NCBI GenBank assembly: GCA_003116975.1 | Contig: BGKB01000009.1 | Span: 125,126-189,125 of the forward strand | Source of the DNA: Aurantiochytrium sp. KH105 | Taxonomy: Eukaryota; Sar; Bigyra; Thraustochytrida; Thraustochytriidae | Reading direction: 5' to 3' | Length of the DNA: 64,000 nt | Part shown: positions 38,916-47,931 of the stretch, one piece after another | Numbering within the stretch: the stretch's first letter is position 1 | Layout of the letters: the number at the start of each line of letters is the position of its first letter | The notes under the pieces: model-generated | The model's input: the letters and a program-made list of their open reading frames with translations, nothing else | The model's database searches: none | What the model was told of the DNA's origin: nothing | Made by a program: the position numbers and the translations under genes

Positions 38916-39645
38916 CGGATTGGTTGTAGCAATAAAGCGTCGCCAATAGCCTCCACGTAGTCGACGACGACGATGATAGGAAGCCGCGGAATCTTCATTG
39001 TCGTAGCCAAGCAAAGGAGTTGACTTCTGCAGTAAAGATGAGAACAAACGAGGCGATGCCGGACAAGACATTGCGGTTGCAGAATGCTCGGGACATAGAT
39101 GGATGGATGGATGGATGAATGGATGGGTAGAAGGATGGAGAAGCCAAGACTGTACGACATCTACATTTGGACGCGAAGTGAAAATGCTGAAAAGTAAAGT
39201 TGATGATTGTTGGAGCAAGTGCGTAAGCCCAAAAAGAAAAGATTTTTTTTTGGAAAGGGTGGAACGCGAGCGACAGGAAAGGGTAAGCAATTGTTGAGAT
39301 GAATTTTTATCGGGCTTGTCAATGTTGCTCTCACCAACCTTTTCCTTTACATTCTCTTTCGATTTTTTCCTTTTTACTCTCCCTTTCTTGTTTCTCTCGC
39401 GTAAAAAAAAAAAAAGGCCTTGGTTTAGTAAAAGCAAAAACAAAACGAGACCAACGTCGATCTATCCGCAGCAGCGAGATCGCAGCAGCGGCTGCGAAAG
39501 CAGTGCCCCCGCAGGCAGGCTCTTGCTCGCTCGCTCGCTCACGCGGCCGCCCGCTCGCTTGGTTAGTTGGTTGCGTGCGTGCGTGCGTGCGTTCTTTCGT
39601 GCCCAAGTTTCTTTCGAGCGGTCGAGGCGAAGCGCCGTCGCCACC
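38916..39645. other. Spacer and LSM2 promoter/leader with simple repeats
   Basis: 730 bases. It contains AATAAA at 38931, an ATGG tetranucleotide run at about 39097-39118, T- and A-rich tracts near 39240-39260 and 39400-39416, then the LSM2 leader with CGCT repeats (39528-39541) and a GCGT run (39571-39592) ending about 54 bases before the LSM2 ATG. No gene was recognised. Confidence 0.55.
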
Positions 39646-39939
39646 ATGCTCTTCTACACGGTGTTCAAGACGCTGGAGGGCAAGCCTGTCACAGTAGAGA
39701 TGAAGAACGGCGTGGAGGTCCAAGGTGAGCTGCACTCAGTCGACCAGTACCTTAACGTCAAGCTCATCAATGTTTCTCCCGTTGACGAGGCCAAATACCC
39801 TCAGCTCGCCGTACTCAAGACGTGCTTTATTCGTGGCTCCGTGGTACGCTATATTTCGCTCCGCAAACAAGACATGGACATTCCACTCTTGCAGGACGCC
39901 GCTCGTCGCGAGCTCTCCAAGGATAGTACCGCACCATGA
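39646..39939 (+). CDS. LSM2: U6 snRNA-associated Sm-like protein LSm2
   Basis: A 97-residue protein matching LSm2 end to end: MLFYTVFKTLEGKPVTVEMK, the Sm1 motif with NGVEVQGELHSVDQYLNVKL, and the Sm2 motif FIRGSVVRYISL followed by the conserved VDIPLLQDAARRE-like tail (here MDIPLLQDAARRE). LSm2 sits in the LSm2-8 ring binding the U6 snRNA 3' end in the nucleus and in LSm1-7 in cytoplasmic mRNA decay. The ATG at 39646 lies in GTCGCCACCATGC, an excellent Kozak context, so the open frame upstream is leader. The length equals the family norm. Its presence is consistent with spliceosomal introns, which this window shows in the LRR and ArfGAP genes. Confidence 0.95.
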   Translation: MLFYTVFKTLEGKPVTVEMKNGVEVQGELHSVDQYLNVKLINVSPVDEAKYPQLAVLKTCFIRGSVVRYISLRKQDMDIPLLQDAARRELSKDSTAP

Positions 39940-40134
39940 TAGCGTAGCACCAACAATGTAAGAATGTGAGAGGACCGTGCAGTTGCATTATCTTTGATAT
40001 TATAAAATTGGCCTTGGCCACAAGCGGCGTTGACCATTCCAGCTCAGATACCAACAGATGGCGAAATTGATGCTCGCCACGTTGCACATCGCTGAGCCGA
40101 GAAAAGAGCCTCTGCCTGTTTTGCTTCCATTTGA

Positions 40135-41591
40135 TCAAATACCAAAGTTGGAGAAAAAGTCTTCCGAAGTGGGCGGCTTTTGCGGCTTTGCGGCAGCAGC
40201 AGGAGCGGCAGCGGGAGCGGCAGCGGGAACGGATGCAGGAGTAGGAGACGGGGTTTTACGGAGACTGAGACCCTTGCCGGGTCCAGCTGCAGCTGGCTGC
40301 GCCGCTGCGGCGCTCGAGGAGGATGACGAGCCCGAGCCCGAACCCGAGGATCCCATGCCCTGCATGCCATTGTCGCCAAATTTTTGACGTAACCTCTCTG
40401 CAGCCTCTGCGCGCTTGCGCTCTTCAGCTTCTTGATATGCGCGAACATCCCCGACCTGGCTCGAAATGGCGTTCGATTTGAGACCCTGGTCGCCAAACTT
40501 TTCGCGAAGACGCTTTTGGGCAGCCTCACGCTCCGCAATTTCTTCCGGGGTCTCTTGTGGCACACTGCTGCGCGATGCCTGGCCCTGGCCTTGGCCATCC
40601 GCCCCGAGGTATGAGTTGGCCTGGCTCCACCACGAAGATGCTGCCGAGGACAAGACAGAGAAGCCCTCGGCCGTCTTGTTTTTGAGGTCACTGAGCGCCT
40701 CGTTGTTATCAGCATTGCGAGAAACCTCGCTAAAGCGTTCTGAAGCCACGGTGCTCATCATGGAAAAGGCGCTGCTCATCGCGTTCAACGCCTCGCCGCC
40801 TTTCCTCTTGAGCTCGTCGGCGTCAATGTTCACAGGAAGTCCGGCATTGCCAGCGCGAGGATGATCATCGTACATGTTCGGAGGCAGCGGCTGGCTCGAG
40901 ACGGCGTTGCCGCGGAGTCCACCGTTGCCAAACTTGCTGCGCAAACGCTCCTCGGCTTCGCGGCGCAAGCGCAGTTCGCGTTCCATGGGGGTCTCCCCGG
41001 ACGATGCAGGTTTGTATGAACTGGACAACGAGCCCTCGGGGAGCTTGGTGGGCGGCTCTTTACCGTCGCGCAGCGCTTGCAGACGAAGTCGATAGAGCTC
41101 GGCCGCCGGCGAGTTGTACTTGTCCTTGATGGATGCATCGTTTGAGACACCGTTGGCATCAAACCAGTCGCGCAGCTTCTGATTTCCACCCAACCGCATC
41201 GACTGGATTTGCGGCTCTGTCCATGAATCCATTGTTACGGATCGCACAAAGCTGATGTGCACGCCCAGACCACGGTGCACGCCGGAGCAGTCGAGGCAAA
41301 AAAGAGTGCCATACGATACGGATGCCCATTGCGGGTTTTTGGCGCCACAATCAACGCAAAACTGTGCAAGCAAACACGTCAAGAAGAGGAAGATGATGAT
41401 GCAGATTTGTGAGGTATGCACGTCATGTTTCGCGTGGACGCTCTTTTGTTAGCTTCGGCTGCATTACATTGGCTTTCTCACCCTACCCTTCGATCGATAT
41501 GAGCGTGTGCACAAGTGCAACTTCAACGTACCGCGTTGCCATCCATTGCGCGGATTTCCGCCTGCACGGCGGTCGGCATTTGCATACTCAT
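40135..41591 (-). CDS. ArfGAP1-type Arf GTPase-activating protein, two exons
   Basis: Exon 1 is 41532-41591 ([20 protein letters not shown]) and exon 2 is 40135-41361, a total of 428 residues. The intron (41362-41531, 170 bases) runs from GTACGT to TTGCACAG and is phase 0. Splicing gives [17 protein letters not shown], exactly the ArfGAP start. Read unspliced, exon 2 has a hydrophobic false N-terminus. Zinc ligands are Cys22, 25, 42 and 45 (C-x2-C-x16-C-x2-C), and Arg50 is the arginine finger. Residues about 210-272 ([39 protein letters not shown]) resemble the curvature-sensing ALPS helices of ArfGAP1. Three copies of an RLRxKFGxxG motif occur near 159, 304 and 342, and the tail is Ala/Pro-rich. 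It acts at Golgi membranes, stimulating GTP hydrolysis by Arf1 during COPI traffic. Confidence 0.9.
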
Positions 41592-42231
41592 CGTGGCTTA
41601 GCGGGAGCACGTCAAAAGCGTCTCCGGTAGCGTCGCGCGCGTCCTTCGCGCCGACGTGCTCAAGCGTTAGCCGAGCGGGGAGCCTCGTCGGTCAGTCGGT
41701 CGGTCAGTCGGTCGGCCGGCCGGCCGCGGACGCACGGCTTCTGGTTTGTGCGCCGCACGAGGGCGAGCGAAGCGAGAGGGGGGAGCCTGGTCGTAGCACG
41801 CGGACGTGCCAAGGCCGCCGCTGTTGGCTTTCCTTGCGCTCCCCAGACCAGCGAGCACACGGACTGGCGCGCGGGGTCAGCACAACAAGCTTTTGCTTAG
41901 CTTTGCTTTGCTGAGCAGCATCGCCTCTCTCTTTCGGGTTGCGCAAGTTCAAGCTTGAAGCTGATCGATGTTTGTGTGCGCCAGACTGTTCGTCACGGTG
42001 TGACAAGAGAATGTGAAGACGGCGATGTCAATCAGACACCCAAGAGAAAGCGAAAGAGGGCTCATGACGCGATCGATAAACTTTCTATTTTTATAAATTC
42101 CATGCCTTGCATCCGGGCCAATAAACAAACGCGGGCTTCTTCAAGCTTTGCTTGCTTTCCTGTTGAGGTGTGAGAGGCTCTTTTCCTATAAATTGATCAA
42201 GACTCTGTTTTTGTGTTTTCGCTTTCCTTGT
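41592..42231. other. ArfGAP 5' region and pyruvate carboxylase 3' spacer
   Basis: 640 bases. Next to the ArfGAP start it has a GGTC/GGTCA tetranucleotide repeat at about 41690-41718. Then comes low-complexity GC-rich DNA, and from about 42000 AT-richer sequence near the carboxylase stop. No gene was recognised. Confidence 0.5.
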
Positions 42232-45200
42232 CTAAGCCTCGTCGTTGCCAGTCTCGTCGATCTCAACGAGAAGATCGCCACCGAGCATGTTGTCGCCAAC
42301 ATTGGTGTGGATGGCCTTGACCCGGCCGGAGACCGGGGCGGCAACGACAGTCTCCATCTTCATGGCACTCAAAACGAGGAGAGGCGTACCAGCCTTGACA
42401 ATCTCACCCTGCTTGACGCGGACATCAAGAACCACACCAGGCATGGGGGCGCCAACCGAACCGGGAACCGAAGCGACAGCCTTGGGCCGCTCCGCCAGAG
42501 AGACACCAGCCTGCTGGTCGGCCACGCGAATGACACGCTGACGACCGTTCATCTCAAAGATGATGTCGCGCTTGCCATCCTTTTGGCTGACGCCGCCGAC
42601 GGCAATGAGCTTGACAAAGACAGTCTTGCCGTGCTCGAGCTCAATGGCGACCTCCTGGTCGACCTCGAGACCCGTGAGGAAGGTGTGGGTGTCAAAGACG
42701 CGCATGCTGCCAAACTCCGACTTGAACTTCATAAAGTCATCAAAGACATCCGGGTAAAGAGCGTGCGACATGACGTCGAGCTCGTTGATCTTGTCAGCGC
42801 CGTACTTTTCCTCGAGCTGGGCCTGGGCAGCCTCAAAATCGTAAGGCTCCATCTCAGCGCCGGGGCGGCCCTCAAAGACAGACTTGCCGTTAGGGAGAAC
42901 CTTGCCCTTGAGCACGCGCGAGCGGAGCGGCTCAGGGAAGCCGTGGTGCGGGATGCCAAGGTAACCCTGGAAGTACTCGACGACGGACTTGGGAAAGGAG
43001 AGCGTTTCTGCCTTTTCGACGATCTGCTCAGCGGTGAGCTTGTTCTGCACAATAAACTGGGCAAAATCACCAACCACCTTGGAGGAAGGAGTGACCTTGA
43101 TGATGTCGCCAAGCAAATGGTTGGCCGTGGCGTAGGCCTTCTTGATGGCAGGCCACTCCTCGGCGAGACCGAGCTGCTTCGATTGGTACATGAGGTTAGT
43201 GTACTGGCCGCCGGGCATCTCGTGCATGTACACATCGGCGGAGCCAGACATTTGGCCAGACTCAAACGGCGCGTAGACGCCGCGAGTAGTCTCCCAGTAC
43301 TCGTCAATCGGGACGATCTCGTCAACGGAAACGCCAGTGTCCAGCTCCGTGCCCTTGAGTGAGTTCACAATGGCTCCCATGGACGGCTGCGAGGTGGTGC
43401 CCGACATGGCATCAGTGGCACAGTCGACGGCATCAGCGCCGGCGTAAGCGCACTCGAGCATCGAGGAGACGCCCGTGCCGGCAGTGTCATGCGTGTGGAC
43501 GTGGATCGGGAGGTCGGGGAACTCCTTGCGGATCGCGCCCACGAGCATCTTGGCGGCCTGCGGCTTGAGGAGACCGGCCATGTCCTTGATGCACAGGACA
43601 TGAATACCCTGTGCCACGAGCTGACGCGTAAAGTCGAGGTAGTAGTCGAGGTTGTACTGGCCCCGAGTCGGGTCCGAGACGTCGCCCGTGTAGCAGACGA
43701 CCGCCTCGATGATGCCTCCAGCGGAACCGACGGCGTCAATGCCGAGGCGCATGTTCTCGAGGTAGTTGAGCGAGTCGAAGACGCGAAAGACGTCCATGCC
43801 GGTCTGCTGGGCCTGTTCGCAGAACTTGTAGACGACGTTGTCCGGGTAGCTCGTGTATCCCACCGCGTTGGCGCCGCGGAGAAGCATTTGAAACGGGATG
43901 TCGGGCACCTTTTCGCGCAAAAGGGCGAGACGCTCCCAGGGATCTTCGCGCAAGAAGCGCATGGAGACGTCAAAGGTGGCGCCGCCCCACATTTCAATCG
44001 AGTACGCGTTGCGGAGGGCAATGCTCGTGGCGGGCGCGATGGTCTCGAGGTCCTTGGTGCGCACGCGCGTGGCGAGGAGCGACTGGTGAGCATCGCGCCA
44101 CGTGGTGTCGGTGAGAAGCAGACCCTTGTGCTCGCGGACGGCCTTGGCAAAGGCGCCAGCGCCATCCTCCTTGTAAATTTGGCGGAGCGAGCGCTTACCC
44201 GAGGGCTCGGGCGTGGGCAGGTGGGGCACGATGGGGACCACCGAGGACGGGGCCGGGCCGGTGGCGCCGAGAGACTTTTCAGGACCGTTCACAATGGTGT
44301 TGCCAATGTACTTGAGCAGACGCTGGCCGCGGTTGTCAGAGCGACGCGGCTTGACGAGGTTCGGGTTCTCGGCAATGAAGCTCGTGTCAATGTTGCCCGC
44401 AATGAAGTCGGGATGGTTGAGCACGTTGGACAGGAAGCTCTTGTTCGTGGTCACGCCGCGCACGCGGAACTCTTCGAGGGCGCGCTTGAGCTTGAAGGCG
44501 CAATCGTCGCGGTTGAGCGCGCGCGCGGTAAGCTTGACGAGGAGCGAATCGTAGTGTGGGGTAATGTGGGCGTTGACGAAGCCGGGGCCGTCGTCGACAC
44601 GAATGCCCATGCCGCCAGGGCTGCGGAAGACCTCGATGACGCCCGAGTCCGGCTGAAAGCCCGTGGCCGGGTCCTCAGTCGTGACGCGGCACTGCATGGC
44701 ATGTCCGCGGATGGAGATTTTGTCCTGCGTTAGGCCAAGGTCCGCAAGAGACTCGCCCTGGGCAATGCGGATCTGGCTCTGCACGAGGTCGATACCGGTA
44801 ATCTCCTCGGTGATGGTGTGCTCGACCTGAATGCGCGGGTTGACCTCGATAAAGTAGTGGCGGCCCTGCTTGTCGACAAGAAATTCGACAGTACCGGCGT
44901 TCTTGTACTTGGCGGCGGCGGTGAGGCGAACGGCGTCGTCGATCATGGCCTTTTCGACTGCGGGGTCAAGGCCGATGGCGGGGGCGGTCTCGAGGACCTT
45001 TTGATGGCGGCGCTGCACGGAGCAGTCGCGATGGTACAGGTGGACGACGTTGCCTTGGCCATCACCGAGGATCTGCACCTCGATGTGGCGAGGACGGTCG
45101 ACGTAGCGCTCGATGAAGACGGTGCCGTCGCCAAAGGCGGAAAGGGCCTCGGAGCTGGCGCGCTTAAAGTTCTCCTCGAGATCCTCGGCGCGCTCAACAA

Positions 45201-45807
45201 CGCGCATGCCGCGGCCACCACCGCCCATGCTGGCCTTGATAATGATGGGGTAGCCCACACCGTTGTCAACAAAGGCCTTGGCCTCTTCGTAGGTGGAGAC
45301 AGGGCCCGGGGTGCCGGGGACCACAGGGACGTTGTTCTCGATGGCGATTTCGCGCGCCGCGGTCTTGTCGCCGAAGCGGGCCAGGTTCTCGGGGGTGGGG
45401 CCGACAAATATAATATCGTTGGCGGCGCACTCCTTGGCGAAGCCAACGTTCTCGGATAGGAAGCCGTAGCCTGGGTGAATGGCGTCAATCTTGTTTTCCT
45501 TGGCAATTTGGATGATGGATGGGATGTCGAGGTAGGCGCCAACAGGAGTCTTGCCTTCGCCGACCTGGTAGGACTCGTCGGCCTTGTAGCGGTGCTGCGT
45601 GAATCGATCTTCGCGGGAGAAGATGCCCACGGCGCGAATTCCGAGCTCGTTGGTGGCGCGCATGATACGCGTGGCGATCTCGCCACGGTTGGCAGCCATC
45701 AGCTTTCTAAAGGTGCTGGCATCGCGGATGGCGAAGAGCTGCACAGCGGTGCTGCGCAGGCCTTGCCGGGCCTGATGCCTGCCCGAGGCGACTTGCGCGC
45801 GAAACAT
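42232..45807 (-). CDS. PYC: Pyruvate carboxylase, full length
   Basis: A 1191-residue protein in one exon. A presequence (MFRAQVASGRHQARQGLRST) suggests the mitochondrial matrix. The biotin carboxylase domain occupies about 35-490, with the ATP-grasp Gly loop KASMGGGGRGMRVV, RDCSVQRRHQKVLE and FIEVNPRIQVEHT. The carboxyltransferase barrel is at about 570-880 (TTWRDAHQSLLATRVRTKDL, GGATFDVSMRFLREDPWERL). The biotinyl domain ends the protein, with the AMKM lysine near residue 1150. It makes oxaloacetate from pyruvate and bicarbonate with ATP, feeding the citric-acid cycle and citrate export for lipid synthesis. The size matches single-chain eukaryotic enzymes (1150-1190). The frame's first codon upstream is TTG; the ATG at 45807 starts the presequence. 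All hallmark residues are intact. Confidence 0.96.
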   Translation of the reverse strand: MFRAQVASGRHQARQGLRSTAVQLFAIRDASTFRKLMAANRGEIATRIMRATNELGIRAVGIFSREDRFTQHRYKADESYQVGEGKTPVGAYLDIPSIIQIAKENKIDAIHPGYGFLSENVGFAKECAANDIIFVGPTPENLARFGDKTAAREIAIENNVPVVPGTPGPVSTYEEAKAFVDNGVGYPIIIKASMGGGGRGMRVVERAEDLEENFKRASSEALSAFGDGTVFIERYVDRPRHIEVQILGDGQGNVVHLYHRDCSVQRRHQKVLETAPAIGLDPAVEKAMIDDAVRLTAAAKYKNAGTVEFLVDKQGRHYFIEVNPRIQVEHTITEEITGIDLVQSQIRIAQGESLADLGLTQDKISIRGHAMQCRVTTEDPATGFQPDSGVIEVFRSPGGMGIRVDDGPGFVNAHITPHYDSLLVKLTARALNRDDCAFKLKRALEEFRVRGVTTNKSFLSNVLNHPDFIAGNIDTSFIAENPNLVKPRRSDNRGQRLLKYIGNTIVNGPEKSLGATGPAPSSVVPIVPHLPTPEPSGKRSLRQIYKEDGAGAFAKAVREHKGLLLTDTTWRDAHQSLLATRVRTKDLETIAPATSIALRNAYSIEMWGGATFDVSMRFLREDPWERLALLREKVPDIPFQMLLRGANAVGYTSYPDNVVYKFCEQAQQTGMDVFRVFDSLNYLENMRLGIDAVGSAGGIIEAVVCYTGDVSDPTRGQYNLDYYLDFTRQLVAQGIHVLCIKDMAGLLKPQAAKMLVGAIRKEFPDLPIHVHTHDTAGTGVSSMLECAYAGADAVDCATDAMSGTTSQPSMGAIVNSLKGTELDTGVSVDEIVPIDEYWETTRGVYAPFESGQMSGSADVYMHEMPGGQYTNLMYQSKQLGLAEEWPAIKKAYATANHLLGDIIKVTPSSKVVGDFAQFIVQNKLTAEQIVEKAETLSFPKSVVEYFQGYLGIPHHGFPEPLRSRVLKGKVLPNGKSVFEGRPGAEMEPYDFEAAQAQLEEKYGADKINELDVMSHALYPDVFDDFMKFKSEFGSMRVFDTHTFLTGLEVDQEVAIELEHGKTVFVKLIAVGGVSQKDGKRDIIFEMNGRQRVIRVADQQAGVSLAERPKAVASVPGSVGAPMPGVVLDVRVKQGEIVKAGTPLLVLSAMKMETVVAAPVSGRVKAIHTNVGDNMLGGDLLVEIDETGNDEA

Positions 45808-47931
45808 GCTCAGCTCCGGACCGATGTCAATCGAGGGCAATTCTTGTCGATCAAAAGAGAGAGAAAGAGGACTGCTGCAGTCGTCGAAAGGCCCGAGCGA
45901 TCAAGCGACCCTGCTATTGGGCCGCCGGCTTTACCTTTCCCTACGGTCACCTTTTGCAGTCAGGATGGCCTATTGTTCTGCAAATAGTTGTTGACTTTCC
46001 AAGGCAGACTGACTGTGCGCATCGAAAAAGCATTCCGTTTCACTCGATCCTCTGGCCTCGTTTCAACTTCTTCCATTGCACTTCCATCATTTCCACATTC
46101 CCGTTCGCTCATCAGGTCGTAAAGGGCCGCGGCGCGAGCCTGGCCTTGCGGCCTTGATTTGGATCGTGCTCACCTCACATCCAGCTTGTGTCTGCACTGC
46201 AGTAAAAAAAAAAGGCAAGCTTCCTCGATCCTCGAAGCCGACCCGAGCCACGCCACCGTCTTGAAACCCGCCCGGCTTGGCTTCTTTCTCCCGCTGAGCT
46301 CGCTCGCTCGCCTCGCGTTGCTTCATCGCGCGAATACCACCCACAAGCACCCTCTCCTCGCTCCCGCCGTGCCCTCTCTCCGGCGCATCCATCGCCTTGC
46401 CGCCTCGGATCGCGCAGTAAGTTCTGGTCCCAGAGCAAGGCGTTCCCGGCGCGCAAAATGAAGTAAAGCCCGCCCGCCGCGCCGGTCCTGGCCGGCGGCG
46501 GCCAATGAAATCCTGCGCGGCGGGCCCGTCTCCGCCGCGCCATGCGTGCAAGCAGGCGCGGCCGCGTCCCACCCTCCCTCCCGGGAGCGCCGCCGGCCTG
46601 GACCTCCGTCGCCGGCGCCTGAAGTTCGCCGTGCGAGAGCGAGCGCGTGCACGCCGCCTGCGCCTACGCTAAGCGAGAACGCAAGAAGGCGAGCGAGCGG
46701 GAAAGCAAGAAAGCGAGCGAGCGAGCGAGAGAGAGCCGCGTCTTCTCGGCCTGAAGACGGGGACGCGCGGCGCCGCCGCACCTTTTCTGCTTCGCGCATT
46801 GATGTGCTCTTAGCGTTGGTGTTGTGCTTTGCTGGGCTGTGCTTTGCTGTGCTGCGCTGTGCTTTGCTGGGCTGCGCTTTTGCTTCTCTTCTCTGCAGTT
46901 CACGCGTGACTCTCTGGGCCTGCGCGGCGCGGCTCGTGGCCTCCGCGCCGAGCGCCTTGGCCAACTTCTCCGGGTCCTCCTCGCGCCCGCCGAGCGAGGC
47001 GCAGACGAGCTTGCACCGGGCCGGGTTCCTGGCGGTGCCGGGAAGGGAGTGCGGGCGTCCCAGCCCAGCGATCAAGGAGGAGAAGAAGGAGAGGGACGCT
47101 CTATCCATCGCAGAAACTGCCGCGAGCGGGCGCACGACTGCAGAGCATTGCAGAGCATTGCAGAGCAGAGCAGCGGAGGGCAGGGCAGAGCAGAGCGGGG
47201 CAGAACCGCCGTCATCGCGCACTGCACGGTTACGCCCGCGCGCACCGATGGCGAGTTAGGGAAGCGAGCGGAGAGAGAAAAAAAGAGAGGCGAGGACGAA
47301 CTAACCACCCAGGGCAAGGGAGCGAGCGACGCCGCGCGACGCCTGCCGCCCTACGTGCAACTCGCAGCGTATCGCAGCGCATCGCAGCGCATCGCCGCGC
47401 AGCCCTGCGCGGGTCGGGATCTCGGCGCGCAAGGAGCCACGGACCTCGGGCGAGCGAGCGAGCGGGTGCGGCGGGCGTGAAGTTCGCTCAAAGCTTGCGC
47501 ATGTGGAAGAACCCACAGGGACCATGCCACTCACCGCTGGGACTGGCGGATCTCTTCACTTCATCTTGGCTTATGCGCCGCCTGCCTGCCTGTCTGCCTG
47601 CCTAGTGGGCTCTGCAAAGGGCAGGCAGGAAGGAGGTCAAGGGAAAGGCGGCAGGCGTTGGGCTTGCCATTGGCGGGGAACGACGCGAGGTGTTCATGTT
47701 TACTTGCGACTTGGGAATCTCGATTTCGAGCAGCGTTTGGAAACGTTGTAGCGGTGGGTGGTGGAAAAGGATCAGGACCTACTTCTACAAAAAAACAAAT
47801 TTCTACAAAACAATGTCTACAGAGCTATGACGCAACGACTTCTTTCTACGACGAGACGAAGAATGAGTAAAGAAAAAACAAGAGAAACAATAAACGGTTC
47901 AAGCCCTCCTCGACGAAGGGATCGAAAAAAA
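45808..47931. promoter_or_regulatory. 2.1-kb GC-rich spacer upstream of pyruvate carboxylase
   Basis: Between the carboxylase start and the stop of the GH67-like gene, both minus strand. It has GAGC/GCGA repeats near 46685-46735, alternating TGCTTTGCTG and TGCTGCGCTG repeats at about 46820-46880, GCAGAGCATT and AGAGC repeats at 47136-47200, and GCATCGCAGC repeats near 47370-47395. One minus-strand frame is listed separately as a doubtful gene. The rest appears non-coding. Confidence 0.45.
46323..47108 (-). CDS. Doubtful small gene or first exon
   Basis: A 261-codon open frame. Only the first 75 or so codons (47108 to about 46885) read like a protein, with C/G-ending codons: MDRASLSFFSSLIAGLGRPH at the start, which could be a targeting segment, then a charged helix (EEDPEKLAKALGAEATSRAA, RVTRELQRREA). 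After that the translation becomes a Lys/Ala/Gln repeat from AGCAAAGC-type DNA and Arg-rich low-complexity text. It could be a short gene whose later exons are spliced out of view, or chance reading in GC-rich DNA. No family was recognised. It lies upstream of the carboxylase on the same strand. Confidence 0.22.
   Translation of the reverse strand: MDRASLSFFSSLIAGLGRPHSLPGTARNPARCKLVCASLGGREEDPEKLAKALGAEATSRAAQAQRVTRELQRREAKAQPSKAQRSTAKHSPAKHNTNAKSTSMREAEKVRRRRASPSSGREDAALSRSLARFLAFPLARLLAFSLSVGAGGVHALALARRTSGAGDGGPGRRRSREGGWDAAAPACTHGAAETGPPRRISLAAAGQDRRGGRALLHFARRERLALGPELTARSEAARRWMRRREGTAGARRGCLWVVFAR

Noticed and set aside
43365-45686. Long open frames on both strands inside pyruvate carboxylase.
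   Set aside because: High GC at third codon positions leaves the other frames open; the carboxylase reading is unambiguous.
46546-47259. Plus-strand 237-codon frame upstream of pyruvate carboxylase with a Leu/Cys-rich hydrophobic stretch.
   Set aside because: The hydrophobic text comes from TGCTTTGCTG repeats and no domain is visible.
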